Below are positions 8,379 through 16,381 of a stretch of DNA of 64,000 bases, in pieces (positions within the stretch are counted from its first letter, which is position 1; every line of letters starts with the position of its first letter). Both the position numbers and the translations under genes were made by a program. The DNA is from Colwellia_A sp041890515 (lineage in GTDB: Bacteria > Pseudomonadota > Gammaproteobacteria > Enterobacterales > Alteromonadaceae), in the NCBI GenBank assembly GCA_041890515.1, contig JASDWX010000035.1, positions 1 to 64,000 of the forward strand, read 5' to 3'. Below the pieces are notes generated by a model. It saw only the letters and a list, made by a program, of their open reading frames with translations, made no database searches and was not told the origin of the DNA.

Positions 8379-9266
8379 ATGCTATCTGTGCAATTACAAC
8401 ACGACATAAAAAAAACCGTTTCTTGGGCATTATGTGAAGATTTAGGCGTTGATAACGCAGACACTTTAAAAAATAGTCAAGATATTACCGCTGAATTGAT
8501 TCCAGCGAAAAACATAGCGGTTGCTCAGGTTATTACCCGTGAAGATTGCATTATTTGTGGTGTTGCCTGGGTGAATGAAGTATTTACACAACTCGATGCA
8601 ATTTATAACACGCAAACTAACATCACTTGGTTTGTGAACGACGGCGAAAGTGTTAAAGCAAACAGCACGTTATTTGAATTATCCGGCAATGCTCGTATTC
8701 TACTAACGGGCGAGCGCACCGCTTTAAACTTTTTACAGTCGCTTTCAGGGACTGCAACGTTAACCAGCCAATATGTTCAAGAATTATCTTCTAGTAACAC
8801 TAAATTACTTGATACACGTAAAACAATGCCTGGTTTACGTAGTGCGCAAAAATATGCAGTGAAATGTGGTGGCGGTGTTAATCATCGTATCGGTTTATTT
8901 GACGCATTTTTAATTAAAGAAAATCACATAGCCGCTTGTGGTGGCATTGAAAAATCGATTAAAACGGCACGAAAAAATCATCCTAACAAAGTTGTTGAAG
9001 TTGAAGTAGAAAGTATAGACGAACTCAATCAAGCGCTAAATGCGGGTAGCGATATTATTATGCTTGATAATTTCAACCATGAAATGATTGAACAAGCCGT
9101 AGAAGCGACGGCTAAAATATCCCAAGGGAAGACCAAATTAGAAGTGTCAGGTAATATGACCATTGAAACCTTAAAAAGCTACGCAAAAGCAGGTGTTGAT
9201 TTCATTTCAGTTGGCGCGTTAACCAAACATGTCACCGCTATCGACCTGTCTATGCGATTCGTTTAG
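8379..9266 (+). CDS. nadC: Nicotinate-nucleotide pyrophosphorylase (quinolinate phosphoribosyltransferase)
   Basis: A 295-aa enzyme that converts quinolinate and PRPP to nicotinate mononucleotide in de novo NAD synthesis. Characteristic segments are 'LTGERTALNFLQSLSGTAT', 'LLDTRKTMPGLR', 'KYAVKCGGGVNHRIGLFDAF', 'VEVEVESIDELNQAL' and 'SVGALTKH' near the end. Length is typical. AAGAGAACAAAATTC precedes the ATG. It lies upstream of the pil genes, the same order as in many gammaproteobacteria. Confidence 0.96.
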   Translation: MLSVQLQHDIKKTVSWALCEDLGVDNADTLKNSQDITAELIPAKNIAVAQVITREDCIICGVAWVNEVFTQLDAIYNTQTNITWFVNDGESVKANSTLFELSGNARILLTGERTALNFLQSLSGTATLTSQYVQELSSSNTKLLDTRKTMPGLRSAQKYAVKCGGGVNHRIGLFDAFLIKENHIAACGGIEKSIKTARKNHPNKVVEVEVESIDELNQALNAGSDIIMLDNFNHEMIEQAVEATAKISQGKTKLEVSGNMTIETLKSYAKAGVDFISVGALTKHVTAIDLSMRFV

Positions 9267-9425
9267 TCATTAATAAGAATAAAATAAGTTAAAAAGTCGT
9301 TAATAACTAACAACTTTTAACTAAAAAAAAATAAAAGACAAAAAAAGTGTCACAAAGTTTTACATTTTCGTATTTTTGTCGCAAGATGAATTCAGCCCCC
9401 GTAATTATGTATGGAAATTGATATT

Positions 9426-9863
9426 ATGAAAAATTTGAAATCTTTAAGCAATAAATCTTTAAATAAAGCAAAGGGTTTTACCCTAATTGAATTAATGATC
9501 GTTGTAGCGATTATTGGTATTTTAGCAGCGGTTGCATTACCTGCTTATCAAGATTATACAAAGAAAGCTAAATTTTCTGAGGTAGTTACTGCGTCAGGCG
9601 CAGCTAAAACTGCTATTGAAATTTGTTATCAAACCGAAGGTGTCTTAACTGGCTGTACAGCTGGTGCATTTGGTATCCCTGCAGATATCACTACTGCTGA
9701 AGGTTATGTAGCATCTCTAGCAACTTCTGCTGGCGTTATAACCGCTACAGGTACTACTGATGTAGATAGCCTAACATATATTATTACTCCTGTTGCAGCC
9801 GCATCAGGTAAGCTAGTTTGGGGTCAAACTGGCACTTGTGCAGCTAAAGGCTGGTGTAAGTAG
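9426..9863 (+). CDS. pilA: Type IV major pilin PilA
   Basis: A prepilin with a short basic leader, the PilD cleavage site G^FTLIELM and the hydrophobic polymerisation helix 'IVVAIIGILAAVALPAYQDY'. The C-terminal pair of cysteines (GTCAAKGWC) can form the disulfide loop. After processing it would assemble into pili for twitching, attachment or DNA uptake. The frame opens at 9411, but ATG 9426 gives a standard 20-residue basic leader. A strong terminator follows, so pilA is transcribed on its own, separate from pilBCD. It is processed by PilD encoded at 13158. Confidence 0.94.
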   Translation: MKNLKSLSNKSLNKAKGFTLIELMIVVAIIGILAAVALPAYQDYTKKAKFSEVVTASGAAKTAIEICYQTEGVLTGCTAGAFGIPADITTAEGYVASLATSAGVITATGTTDVDSLTYIITPVAAASGKLVWGQTGTCAAKGWCK

Positions 9864-9884
9864 TATTACCTAATTACATATTGT

Positions 9885-9918
9885 AAAGCCCCTACTCCTA
9901 ATAGTAGGGGCTTTTTTT
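9885..9918 (+). terminator. Rho-independent terminator of pilA
   Basis: A 10-bp perfect stem (AGCCCCTACT / AGTAGGGGCT) with a 6-nt loop, followed by seven T, 24 nt after the pilA stop codon. It is the strongest terminator in the window and explains separate high-level expression of pilin. Confidence 0.95.
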
Positions 9919-9997
9919 ATACTTAATATTTTCAACTATTCCTTTTACGAAACTCAAGATGAATTTAGCTATACTTTTTGTAAACATTATGAGTAAA

Positions 9998-10023
9998 TAC
10001 ATAATGTACATATACATTATGTA
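9998..10023. promoter_or_regulatory. 11-bp inverted repeat upstream of pilB
   Basis: TACATAATGTA (9998-10008) and TACATTATGTA (10013-10023) are exact reverse complements separated by 4 nt. A further half-like ACATTATG lies at 9984-9991. The site ends 22 nt before the pilB ATG, in the promoter/leader of pilBCD. It could be a dimeric regulator site or a hairpin in the leader RNA; no known motif is assigned. Confidence 0.45.
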
Positions 10024-10045
10024 CCCATAAAGCTAAAAGGTAATA

Positions 10046-11749
10046 ATGAAAGGACATCACAGACAATCAAGTGTGTTAACTGCACTTTTAAAACATAACA
10101 TTGTCGCCAGTAAGATGGTTGATACCATAAGTGTTGACTTCCTTAAACAATCAAAACCTTTCATTCGCTTTCTTATTGAAGATAATAACGTAAACGCAGA
10201 AAATATTGCCAAAATACTCTCTCATAGTTTTGGCTACCCACTCATAGATTTAAACGCTTTTGACACTGCCATGATCCCCGATGGCATTCGCAACGAAAAA
10301 TTAATTCGCAAACATAATGCTGTGCCCCTATTTTTGCGCGGTAAGGTGTTATTCGTTGCGATGTCTGACCCCACTAATGTAGATGCATTAGAAGATATAC
10401 AATTTAACACGGGATTTCCGACAGAATTAGTGCTGACTAATGATAAAAATTTACAAATATTTATTGATAAAATTCTTGAAGAAGAGAGTGATACCCTCGA
10501 TATTTCTGACATTGATGCCGAAGAACTGTCAGGTATCGATGTTCAAGAGGAGCGCCAAGAAGATGACGTTGTTTCGGCAGATAAAGAAGATGCGCCCATT
10601 GTTGTCTATATTAATAAAATATTACTTGACGCCATTCGTAAAGGGGCTTCAGATTTACATTTTGAACCTTACGAAAAATCTTATCGTATTCGTTTTCGTG
10701 TAGACGGCATTTTAACTGAGATGGCAAAACCGCCGGTGTCGCTAGCCTCTCGCATGGCTGCTCGCTTGAAAGTAATGTCAAAGCTCGATATAGCCGAAAG
10801 ACGAGTACCTCAAGATGGTCGTATCAAATTAGCCTTATCAAAGAAGAAATCTATAGATTTTCGTGTGTCAACGCTACCCACTATGTGGGGTGAAAAAGTC
10901 GTTATGCGTATACTTGACTCTTCCAGTGCCATGCTAGGCATCGAAATGCTGGGATATGAGCCTGCACAAAAACAAATTTATATGGAAGCTTTAGAGCAGC
11001 CCCAAGGAATGATACTGGTAACAGGGCCCACTGGCTCAGGAAAAACGGTCTCTCTTTACACCGGGTTAAATATTCTTAATACCGACGAACGTAACATATC
11101 GACTGCGGAAGATCCGGTAGAAATAAACTTAGATGGTATTAATCAAGTACAAATAAATGTTCGTGCGGGGCTAACCTTCCCAAATGCTCTACGCTCTTTT
11201 CTTCGTCAAGATCCCGATATTGTGATGGTTGGGGAAATTCGCGATCTGGAAACTGCTGAGATTGCCATAAAAGCGGCTCAAACAGGTCATTTGGTTTTAT
11301 CTACTTTGCATACAAATTCAGCGGCGGAAACTCTGACTCGATTACTGAATATGGGGGTTCCTTCCTATAACGTGGCAAGTTCGGTGAGTATTATTATTGC
11401 CCAACGTCTAGCAAGACGCTTATGTGCCCACTGTAAAGTTGAAGATATAATTCCTGCCCCTGAACTTGAAAAGCAGGGTTTTACCGCTGAGCAGCTGCAT
11501 GAAATTAAGTTATTCAAACCTGTTGGCTGCGCACAATGTACCGGCGGTTATAAAGGTCGGGTCGGTATTTATGAGGTCATCAAAATCAGTGAAAAAATGT
11601 CTTCTATTATTATGGAAGGTGGAAACTCTATGGATATTGCTCAACAGTGTCAAAAAGAGGGGTACAATAACTTACGTCAATCAGGCTTACAAAAGGCACA
11701 TCAAGGCGTTACGAGTCTAGCCGAAATAAACCGAGTAACTTCTGCATAA
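10046..11749 (+). CDS. pilB: Type IV pilus extension ATPase PilB
   Basis: A 567-aa cytoplasmic motor ATPase. The N-terminal ~150 residues form the MshEN/GspE-N domain. The Walker A 'GPTGSGKT' lies at about residue 328. 'IRFRVDGILTEM', the Asp-box-type 'AEDPVEI', Walker B 'DIVMVGEIRDLETAEIA' and the His box 'TGHLVLSTLHTN' follow. A tetracysteine zinc site is formed by 'CAHC' and 'CAQC'. It drives pilin polymerisation through PilC. The ATG is preceded by AAAGG. It is the first gene of pilBCD-coaE-zapD-yacG, which are closely spaced. Confidence 0.96.
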   Translation: MKGHHRQSSVLTALLKHNIVASKMVDTISVDFLKQSKPFIRFLIEDNNVNAENIAKILSHSFGYPLIDLNAFDTAMIPDGIRNEKLIRKHNAVPLFLRGKVLFVAMSDPTNVDALEDIQFNTGFPTELVLTNDKNLQIFIDKILEEESDTLDISDIDAEELSGIDVQEERQEDDVVSADKEDAPIVVYINKILLDAIRKGASDLHFEPYEKSYRIRFRVDGILTEMAKPPVSLASRMAARLKVMSKLDIAERRVPQDGRIKLALSKKKSIDFRVSTLPTMWGEKVVMRILDSSSAMLGIEMLGYEPAQKQIYMEALEQPQGMILVTGPTGSGKTVSLYTGLNILNTDERNISTAEDPVEINLDGINQVQINVRAGLTFPNALRSFLRQDPDIVMVGEIRDLETAEIAIKAAQTGHLVLSTLHTNSAAETLTRLLNMGVPSYNVASSVSIIIAQRLARRLCAHCKVEDIIPAPELEKQGFTAEQLHEIKLFKPVGCAQCTGGYKGRVGIYEVIKISEKMSSIIMEGGNSMDIAQQCQKEGYNNLRQSGLQKAHQGVTSLAEINRVTSA

Positions 11750-11834
11750 GATAACCCATTGCACTACTATTCTGTTATATATTGACTAATATTAGCATTA
11801 AGAAACAATTTGAATTTTATAGGTAAAGCATCAT

Positions 11835-13085
11835 ATGGCAATATCAGGAGCTAAACAACGCAAAATCCCCAAAGCTAAAGCTCTTGATATTTTTGTGTGG
11901 CATGGCGTAAACCGCAAAGGGAAAAAAGTAAATGGAGAACTTCCCGCAACAAGTATGCTTGAAATAAAATCGCAGTTACGTAAACAAGGCATTACACCAG
12001 GAAAAGTAAGAAAGAAAGCAAAGTCGCTTTTTGGCAGTTCTAAAGATAAAAAAATATTACCTGCAGATGTTGCTATCATGACGAGACAAATTGCAACTAT
12101 GCTGGGCGCTGGTGTTCCATTGGTTCAAACGATTGAAATGATTGGGAAAGGCCATAGTAATGGTAATATGCAAAGACTATTAGGCGACATCGGTAATAAA
12201 TTACAATCAGGTATCCCGTTATCTGATTGTTTACGTGAACACCCGAGATATTTTGACGACTTATATTGTGATTTAGTCAGTTCTGGCGAACAGTCTGGTG
12301 CGCTTGAAACTATTTATGATCGTATTGCCACCTACCAAGAAAAAGCAGAAGCGCTAAAATCAAAAATCAAAAAAGCGATGACCTATCCTATTTCTGTATT
12401 AGTAATAGCATTGATTGTGACCTCCATTTTATTAATTTTTGTTGTGCCTGTATTCCAAGATATATTTGCTGGTTTTGGTGCCGAACTACCTGCTTTCACT
12501 TTGCTAGTTATCGCTATATCTGAATTTATGCAAGCTTATTGGTATTTAGGGCTAGCCGGCATTTTCATTGCTAGTTTTTTATTCAAAAAAGCGCATCTCA
12601 ATAGTCTGCGTTTCAGAGACAGTGTTGATAGAAAAATACTAAAAATCCCTGTTATTGGTATGTTACTCGAAAAAGCGGCTGTTGCACGTTATGCCAGAAC
12701 CCTTTCCACGACTTTTGCTGCTGGTGTACCGTTGCCTGATGCCCTAGAGTCAGCTGCAGGCGCCTCTGGCAATGCGGTATTTCGTATAGCTATTTTGGAA
12801 ATTCGTGCGGAAGTCTCATCCGGTATGCAAATGAATTTAGCCATGCGTAATTGTAATATTTTTCCTGATATGGTGATACAAATGGTCGCCATTGGTGAAG
12901 AGTCAGGTGCTGTTGATGATATGCTGGCAAAGGTAGCCACTATATTTGAACAACAAGTCGATGATGCAGTTGATTCTTTAACCAGTCTGTTAGAGCCTAT
13001 GATAATGGCTGTATTAGGTGTGGTGATTGGTGGGTTAATCATCGCTATGTATCTACCAATTTTCGAGATTGGAAAAATAGTTTAA
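11835..13085 (+). CDS. pilC: Type IV pilus inner-membrane platform protein PilC
   Basis: A 416-aa GspF-family protein with two copies of the T2SSF domain. Each starts with a motif like 'MTRQIATMLGAGVPLVQTIEM' or 'YARTLSTTFAAGVPLPDALES' (shown in part) and contains 'SGEQSGAL' or 'GEESGAVDDML'. Three membrane segments are visible (about 190-210, 240-255 and near the C-terminus). It couples PilB/PilT rotation to pilin insertion. A ribosome site (AGGTAAAG) precedes the ATG. Confidence 0.96.
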   Translation: MAISGAKQRKIPKAKALDIFVWHGVNRKGKKVNGELPATSMLEIKSQLRKQGITPGKVRKKAKSLFGSSKDKKILPADVAIMTRQIATMLGAGVPLVQTIEMIGKGHSNGNMQRLLGDIGNKLQSGIPLSDCLREHPRYFDDLYCDLVSSGEQSGALETIYDRIATYQEKAEALKSKIKKAMTYPISVLVIALIVTSILLIFVVPVFQDIFAGFGAELPAFTLLVIAISEFMQAYWYLGLAGIFIASFLFKKAHLNSLRFRDSVDRKILKIPVIGMLLEKAAVARYARTLSTTFAAGVPLPDALESAAGASGNAVFRIAILEIRAEVSSGMQMNLAMRNCNIFPDMVIQMVAIGEESGAVDDMLAKVATIFEQQVDDAVDSLTSLLEPMIMAVLGVVIGGLIIAMYLPIFEIGKIV

Positions 13086-13157
13086 TCGTTTGTACTCACG
13101 TTATTCTGAGTTTTTTGTATAACATAATTATTAAATATATTAATAAAAGGTTTTATT

Positions 13158-14039
13158 TTGTCTGACTTTATTTACTTATTAGAGAGTAACGCCCTATTTT
13201 TTTACGGTTTCGTTTTTGTTTTATCATTAATGATTGGCAGTTTCTTAAACGTTGTAATTTATCGTTTACCCAAAATGCTTGAACAAGGTTGGTATCAAGA
13301 GTGTCGAGAATTCCTTGCCGATGAACTCAAACATTCATCAAAAGAAGAAGAAACACCACTTACATTATCAAAACCTAATTCTACCTGTCCGCATTGTCAG
13401 CACAGTATAAGATTTTATGAAAATATCCCTGTCGTAAGCTGGTTATTTTTAAAAGGTAAATGTAGCCAGTGTAAAAATAAAATTTCGGCTCGTTACCCTT
13501 TAGTTGAACTATCTACCGCTTTATTAAGTTTAGTTATTGCACAGCACTTTGGCGTAACCATTATTACTTTTTATGCTCTGATTTTGACTTGGGGATTAGT
13601 CGCATTAACCATGATCGACTTTGACCATATGTTATTACCCGACCAAATTGTACTCCCCCTGTTGTGGTTAGGATTAATCGTTAATTTGTCAAATGGATTA
13701 GTGCCTATTGAAGATGCCGTTATTGGCGCTATTGCCGGTTACACCAGCTTATTTAGTGTTTTTTGGTTATTCAAATTGGCTACAGGTAAGGAAGGAATGG
13801 GCTTTGGTGATTTTAAATTGTTTGCCCTTTTTGGTGCTTGGATAGGTTGGCAACTATTACCCTTACTTATTTTAATGGCTTCAGTGGTAGGCGCAGTTAT
13901 TGGCATCAGTTTAATGATTTTTAAAAACCACCAAAAAGGTCAAGCAATTCCGTTTGGTCCCTACCTCGCAATAGCTGGCTGGATAACGCTTTTATGGGGC
14001 GATTCAATTTGGTCTTGGTATTTAGCTCAAGTAATATAA
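13158..14039 (+). CDS. pilD: Prepilin peptidase / N-methyltransferase PilD
   Basis: A 293-aa polytopic membrane enzyme that cleaves and N-methylates type IV prepilins. The cytoplasmic loop has the two zinc-type CxxC pairs ('CPHC', 'CSQC'). The aspartic protease residues are in 'MIDFDHMLLPD' and 'GMGFGDFKLFALFGAW'. Translation starts at a TTG (13158) preceded by AAAAGG, giving 'MSDFIYLLES', which matches the family N-terminus. It is the third gene of the pil operon; coaE begins immediately after its stop. Confidence 0.95.
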   Translation: MSDFIYLLESNALFFYGFVFVLSLMIGSFLNVVIYRLPKMLEQGWYQECREFLADELKHSSKEEETPLTLSKPNSTCPHCQHSIRFYENIPVVSWLFLKGKCSQCKNKISARYPLVELSTALLSLVIAQHFGVTIITFYALILTWGLVALTMIDFDHMLLPDQIVLPLLWLGLIVNLSNGLVPIEDAVIGAIAGYTSLFSVFWLFKLATGKEGMGFGDFKLFALFGAWIGWQLLPLLILMASVVGAVIGISLMIFKNHQKGQAIPFGPYLAIAGWITLLWGDSIWSWYLAQVI

Positions 14040-14040
14040 A

Positions 14041-14667
14041 GTGATAACGATGAATAAAACTAAGAAAGTTGTTATCGGTTTGACTGGCGGCATTGGTAGC
14101 GGTAAAACGACTATCGCCAATTTTTTTGCAGATTTAGGTGTTGATATTATCGATGCTGATATTGCAGCAAGAAAAGTAGTAGAACCTAAAAGCAATGCAC
14201 TTGTTCAAATATCCCAACATTTTGGCCTTCAATTTATTCAAGCTGACGGGTCACTTAACCGTGCATTATTACGCAGTCAAATATTTAGCAATGAAACTGA
14301 TAAACTTTGGCTTAATAATTTATTACATCCGTTGATAAGACAAACAATGCTCGATGAAATTGAGCAAAGCCAATCACCCTATTGTTTGCTTGTTGCCCCA
14401 CTGTTAATAGAGAATAATTTGCAAAGTTTAGTTCAGCGTATTTTAGTCATTGATATTAGTGAGGATGAACAAATAAAACGTGCAGTGTTGCGAGATCCTA
14501 GTTCGCAAGAAGAGATAGTAAGAATTATCGCTAGCCAAATTCCTAGAAAAGAACGCTTAACGTTTGCTGATGATATTATCGATAATAGTAATAGTGATTT
14601 AAGCATGATTAAAGATAACGTAATAAAGTTAGATCAAAAATATCAAAACTTGGCTACGAAATCGTAA
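14041..14667 (+). CDS. coaE: Dephospho-CoA kinase
   Basis: Catalyses the last step of coenzyme A synthesis, phosphorylating the 3'-hydroxyl of dephospho-CoA. The P-loop 'GLTGGIGSGKTTIANFF' lies near the N-terminus, followed by 'DIIDADIAARKVVEP' and 'PLLIENNLQ'. About 205 aa, the usual size. GTG 14041 is 1 nt after the pilD stop; ATG 14050 ('MNKTKKVVIG') is the likelier start. Its location after pilD is the standard gammaproteobacterial order. Confidence 0.95.
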   Translation: MITMNKTKKVVIGLTGGIGSGKTTIANFFADLGVDIIDADIAARKVVEPKSNALVQISQHFGLQFIQADGSLNRALLRSQIFSNETDKLWLNNLLHPLIRQTMLDEIEQSQSPYCLLVAPLLIENNLQSLVQRILVIDISEDEQIKRAVLRDPSSQEEIVRIIASQIPRKERLTFADDIIDNSNSDLSMIKDNVIKLDQKYQNLATKS

Positions 14668-14785
14668 TTTTGTACAATATTCAATGTTTCTGATAAAAAA
14701 ATTCGCCATTTAAGATGTGTATGGTTAATATATGAGATTAAGAACAAAGCTTTATTCATGAAAATAAGTTAAAGACAATAAGTTA

Positions 14786-15532
14786 ATGACCAAAATTTTA
14801 TATGAACATCCGCTTAACGAACGGATCCGTAACTACCTGAAACTTGAGCATTTATTTGCTCAGGCACAAGATTGCTTGCAACGTAAAATATCGGTAAGTC
14901 ATCAAGTCTTTTTTAATGCTCTATTTGCCATTATTGATACGTTAGAACGAAACGATGTTCGTGGTGATTTGATCAAAGATCTTGAAAAGTTAGAACAGAA
15001 TTTAGTAATTTGGTCTCAAGCTCCAGAAATTGACGACAGTATCTTAGCTGAAAACCTACAACAAACTGTTGAGCTAATTTGTCAATTAAAAAGTAATACT
15101 CCTCTTTGGGCCCAGCTAAAGAATGACAAGTTTCTAGCAACCTTAAAGCAACGCTTTGCTATACAAGGCGGCAGTTCAAGTTTCGACTTACCTCAATTAC
15201 AGTTCTGGCTACATCAAGATAGCGAAACTTTAGCTAAAGATGTACAAGGCTGGTTATCCTTATTAGAACAAATAAAAAGTTCGTTAGATCTTGTGTTAAA
15301 ATTTATTCGTCAACGGGTTAGTTTTAAACATATTGAGACTGAAAGTGGCTTTTATCAAGACAATGGTGAAGGGATTTTGCTGCTACGAATAAAGGTTGAT
15401 CAACATTTGCCATATTATCCTACTGTGAGTGGTAATCGTTTTCGTTATTCAATTCGCTTTATGTCTCCTTGTGATAGTACAGGCCGAAAATATTCTAATA
15501 ATGCGACTTCATTTGAATTAGCGCGTTGTTAG
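14786..15532 (+). CDS. zapD: Cell division protein ZapD
   Basis: A 248-aa protein matching ZapD/YacF, which crosslinks FtsZ protofilaments and stabilises the Z ring. Family-typical stretches are 'YEHPLNERIRNYLKLEHLF' at the N-terminus, 'RNDVRGDLIKDLEKLEQNL' and 'HLPYYPTVSGNRFRYSIRF' near the end. It follows coaE after ~120 nt and precedes yacG, the conserved order. Confidence 0.95.
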   Translation: MTKILYEHPLNERIRNYLKLEHLFAQAQDCLQRKISVSHQVFFNALFAIIDTLERNDVRGDLIKDLEKLEQNLVIWSQAPEIDDSILAENLQQTVELICQLKSNTPLWAQLKNDKFLATLKQRFAIQGGSSSFDLPQLQFWLHQDSETLAKDVQGWLSLLEQIKSSLDLVLKFIRQRVSFKHIETESGFYQDNGEGILLLRIKVDQHLPYYPTVSGNRFRYSIRFMSPCDSTGRKYSNNATSFELARC

Positions 15533-15593
15533 TATTCCTCTTATTTATTTCGTATAATCTCATCCACTAAAATTTTTAATACAAGTCCTATCT

Positions 15594-15830
15594 ATGTCCC
15601 TAAAAGTATCTTGCCCAACATGCCAGAAAGAAGTTATTTGGCAGCCAGAAAGTCAGTTCCGTCCCTTTTGTTGTAAACGTTGTCAGTTAATTGATATCGG
15701 CGAATGGGCAGACGAAGGGCATAAAATCACTCAGCCATTACAAGGTGATATAACATTAACTGAAGAAATGCTTGATGCACTTGAAGGTGAGTTTTTACAA
15801 AACAATAAATTTTTTGTTGAACCTGAGTAA
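15594..15830 (+). CDS. yacG: YacG zinc-binding DNA gyrase inhibitor
   Basis: A 78-aa protein with the four-cysteine zinc knuckle 'CPTCQKEV...CCKRCQLIDIGEW' (shown in part), the hallmark of YacG. YacG binds GyrB and inhibits gyrase. The C-terminal tail is acidic as usual. Downstream of zapD, last gene of this rightward group; it converges with mutT. Confidence 0.94.
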   Translation: MSLKVSCPTCQKEVIWQPESQFRPFCCKRCQLIDIGEWADEGHKITQPLQGDITLTEEMLDALEGEFLQNNKFFVEPE

Positions 15831-15860
15831 TTATTTACTTTTGAAAATTGCTATTCGCTA

Positions 15861-16253
15861 CTAATTTATTGCTAACAATTTTTCAATAATTGCAGCATTG
15901 GCTTTAGGGAAATCGAGGTTTACTAATTCCTCTAATGAAAACCAGCCTGATTGTTGACCTTCTTGAGCTATAGGCTCTTGTTGAAAATTATCAACGACAT
16001 AAACATCTAATAATACCTTTTTATCTCCGTAATCATGGCTAATTTCAATGAGTGGATAGCAAGATAGTGTATCGATGGCAATCTCTTCCTGAAGCTCTCT
16101 ATGTAAAGCTTGAGCGACTGTTTCACCTTTTTCCACCTTACCACCAGGGAACTCCCATTTACCGCCTTGGTGGGCACTATCAAGGCGTTTTGTTAAAAAG
16201 TACTGTTGTTCTCTAACAATAACACCGACAGCTACATGAACGATTTTTTGCAT
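15861..16253 (-). CDS. mutT: 8-oxo-dGTP diphosphatase MutT
   Basis: A 130-aa Nudix hydrolase with the full Nudix box, from 'GGKVEKGETV' to 'RELQEEI' (about residues 37-58). MutT removes oxidised dGTP from the nucleotide pool to prevent A:T to C:G changes. The early 'VAVGVIVREQQYFLTKR' and the 'KWEFPGGK' approach are typical. It lies downstream of secA as in E. coli, but a strong terminator sits between them. Confidence 0.93.
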   Translation of the reverse strand: MQKIVHVAVGVIVREQQYFLTKRLDSAHQGGKWEFPGGKVEKGETVAQALHRELQEEIAIDTLSCYPLIEISHDYGDKKVLLDVYVVDNFQQEPIAQEGQQSGWFSLEELVNLDFPKANAAIIEKLLAIN

Positions 16254-16331
16254 TTTTTATCCTACAGTTTTATATTAAGCGATAGATGATGATATTTTCA
16301 GATTAGGTTGCAACATCATCTTGCTTAACGA

Positions 16332-16360
16332 AAAAACGCCAGTTATTAACTGGCGTTTTT
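16332..16360 (-). terminator. Rho-independent terminator of secA
   Basis: A perfect palindromic stem ACGCCAGTTA / TAACTGGCGT around a single central T (in practice a small loop), flanked by A and T runs. It lies 22 nt past the secA stop in the direction of transcription and can act on both strands. Confidence 0.9.
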
Positions 16361-16381
16361 GTATTTAACAATAAGTAACTA

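Noticed and set aside
9340..9425. Sigma-54 promoter for pilA
   Set aside because: The TGTCAC at about 9347 lacks the GG at -24 and no TTGC follows at the right distance, so the site is not supported.
10440..10703. Extra genes in other frames of pilB, dciA, ftsZ and dcw genes
   Set aside because: These open frames lie wholly inside strongly conserved genes and show no motif or ribosome site of their own.
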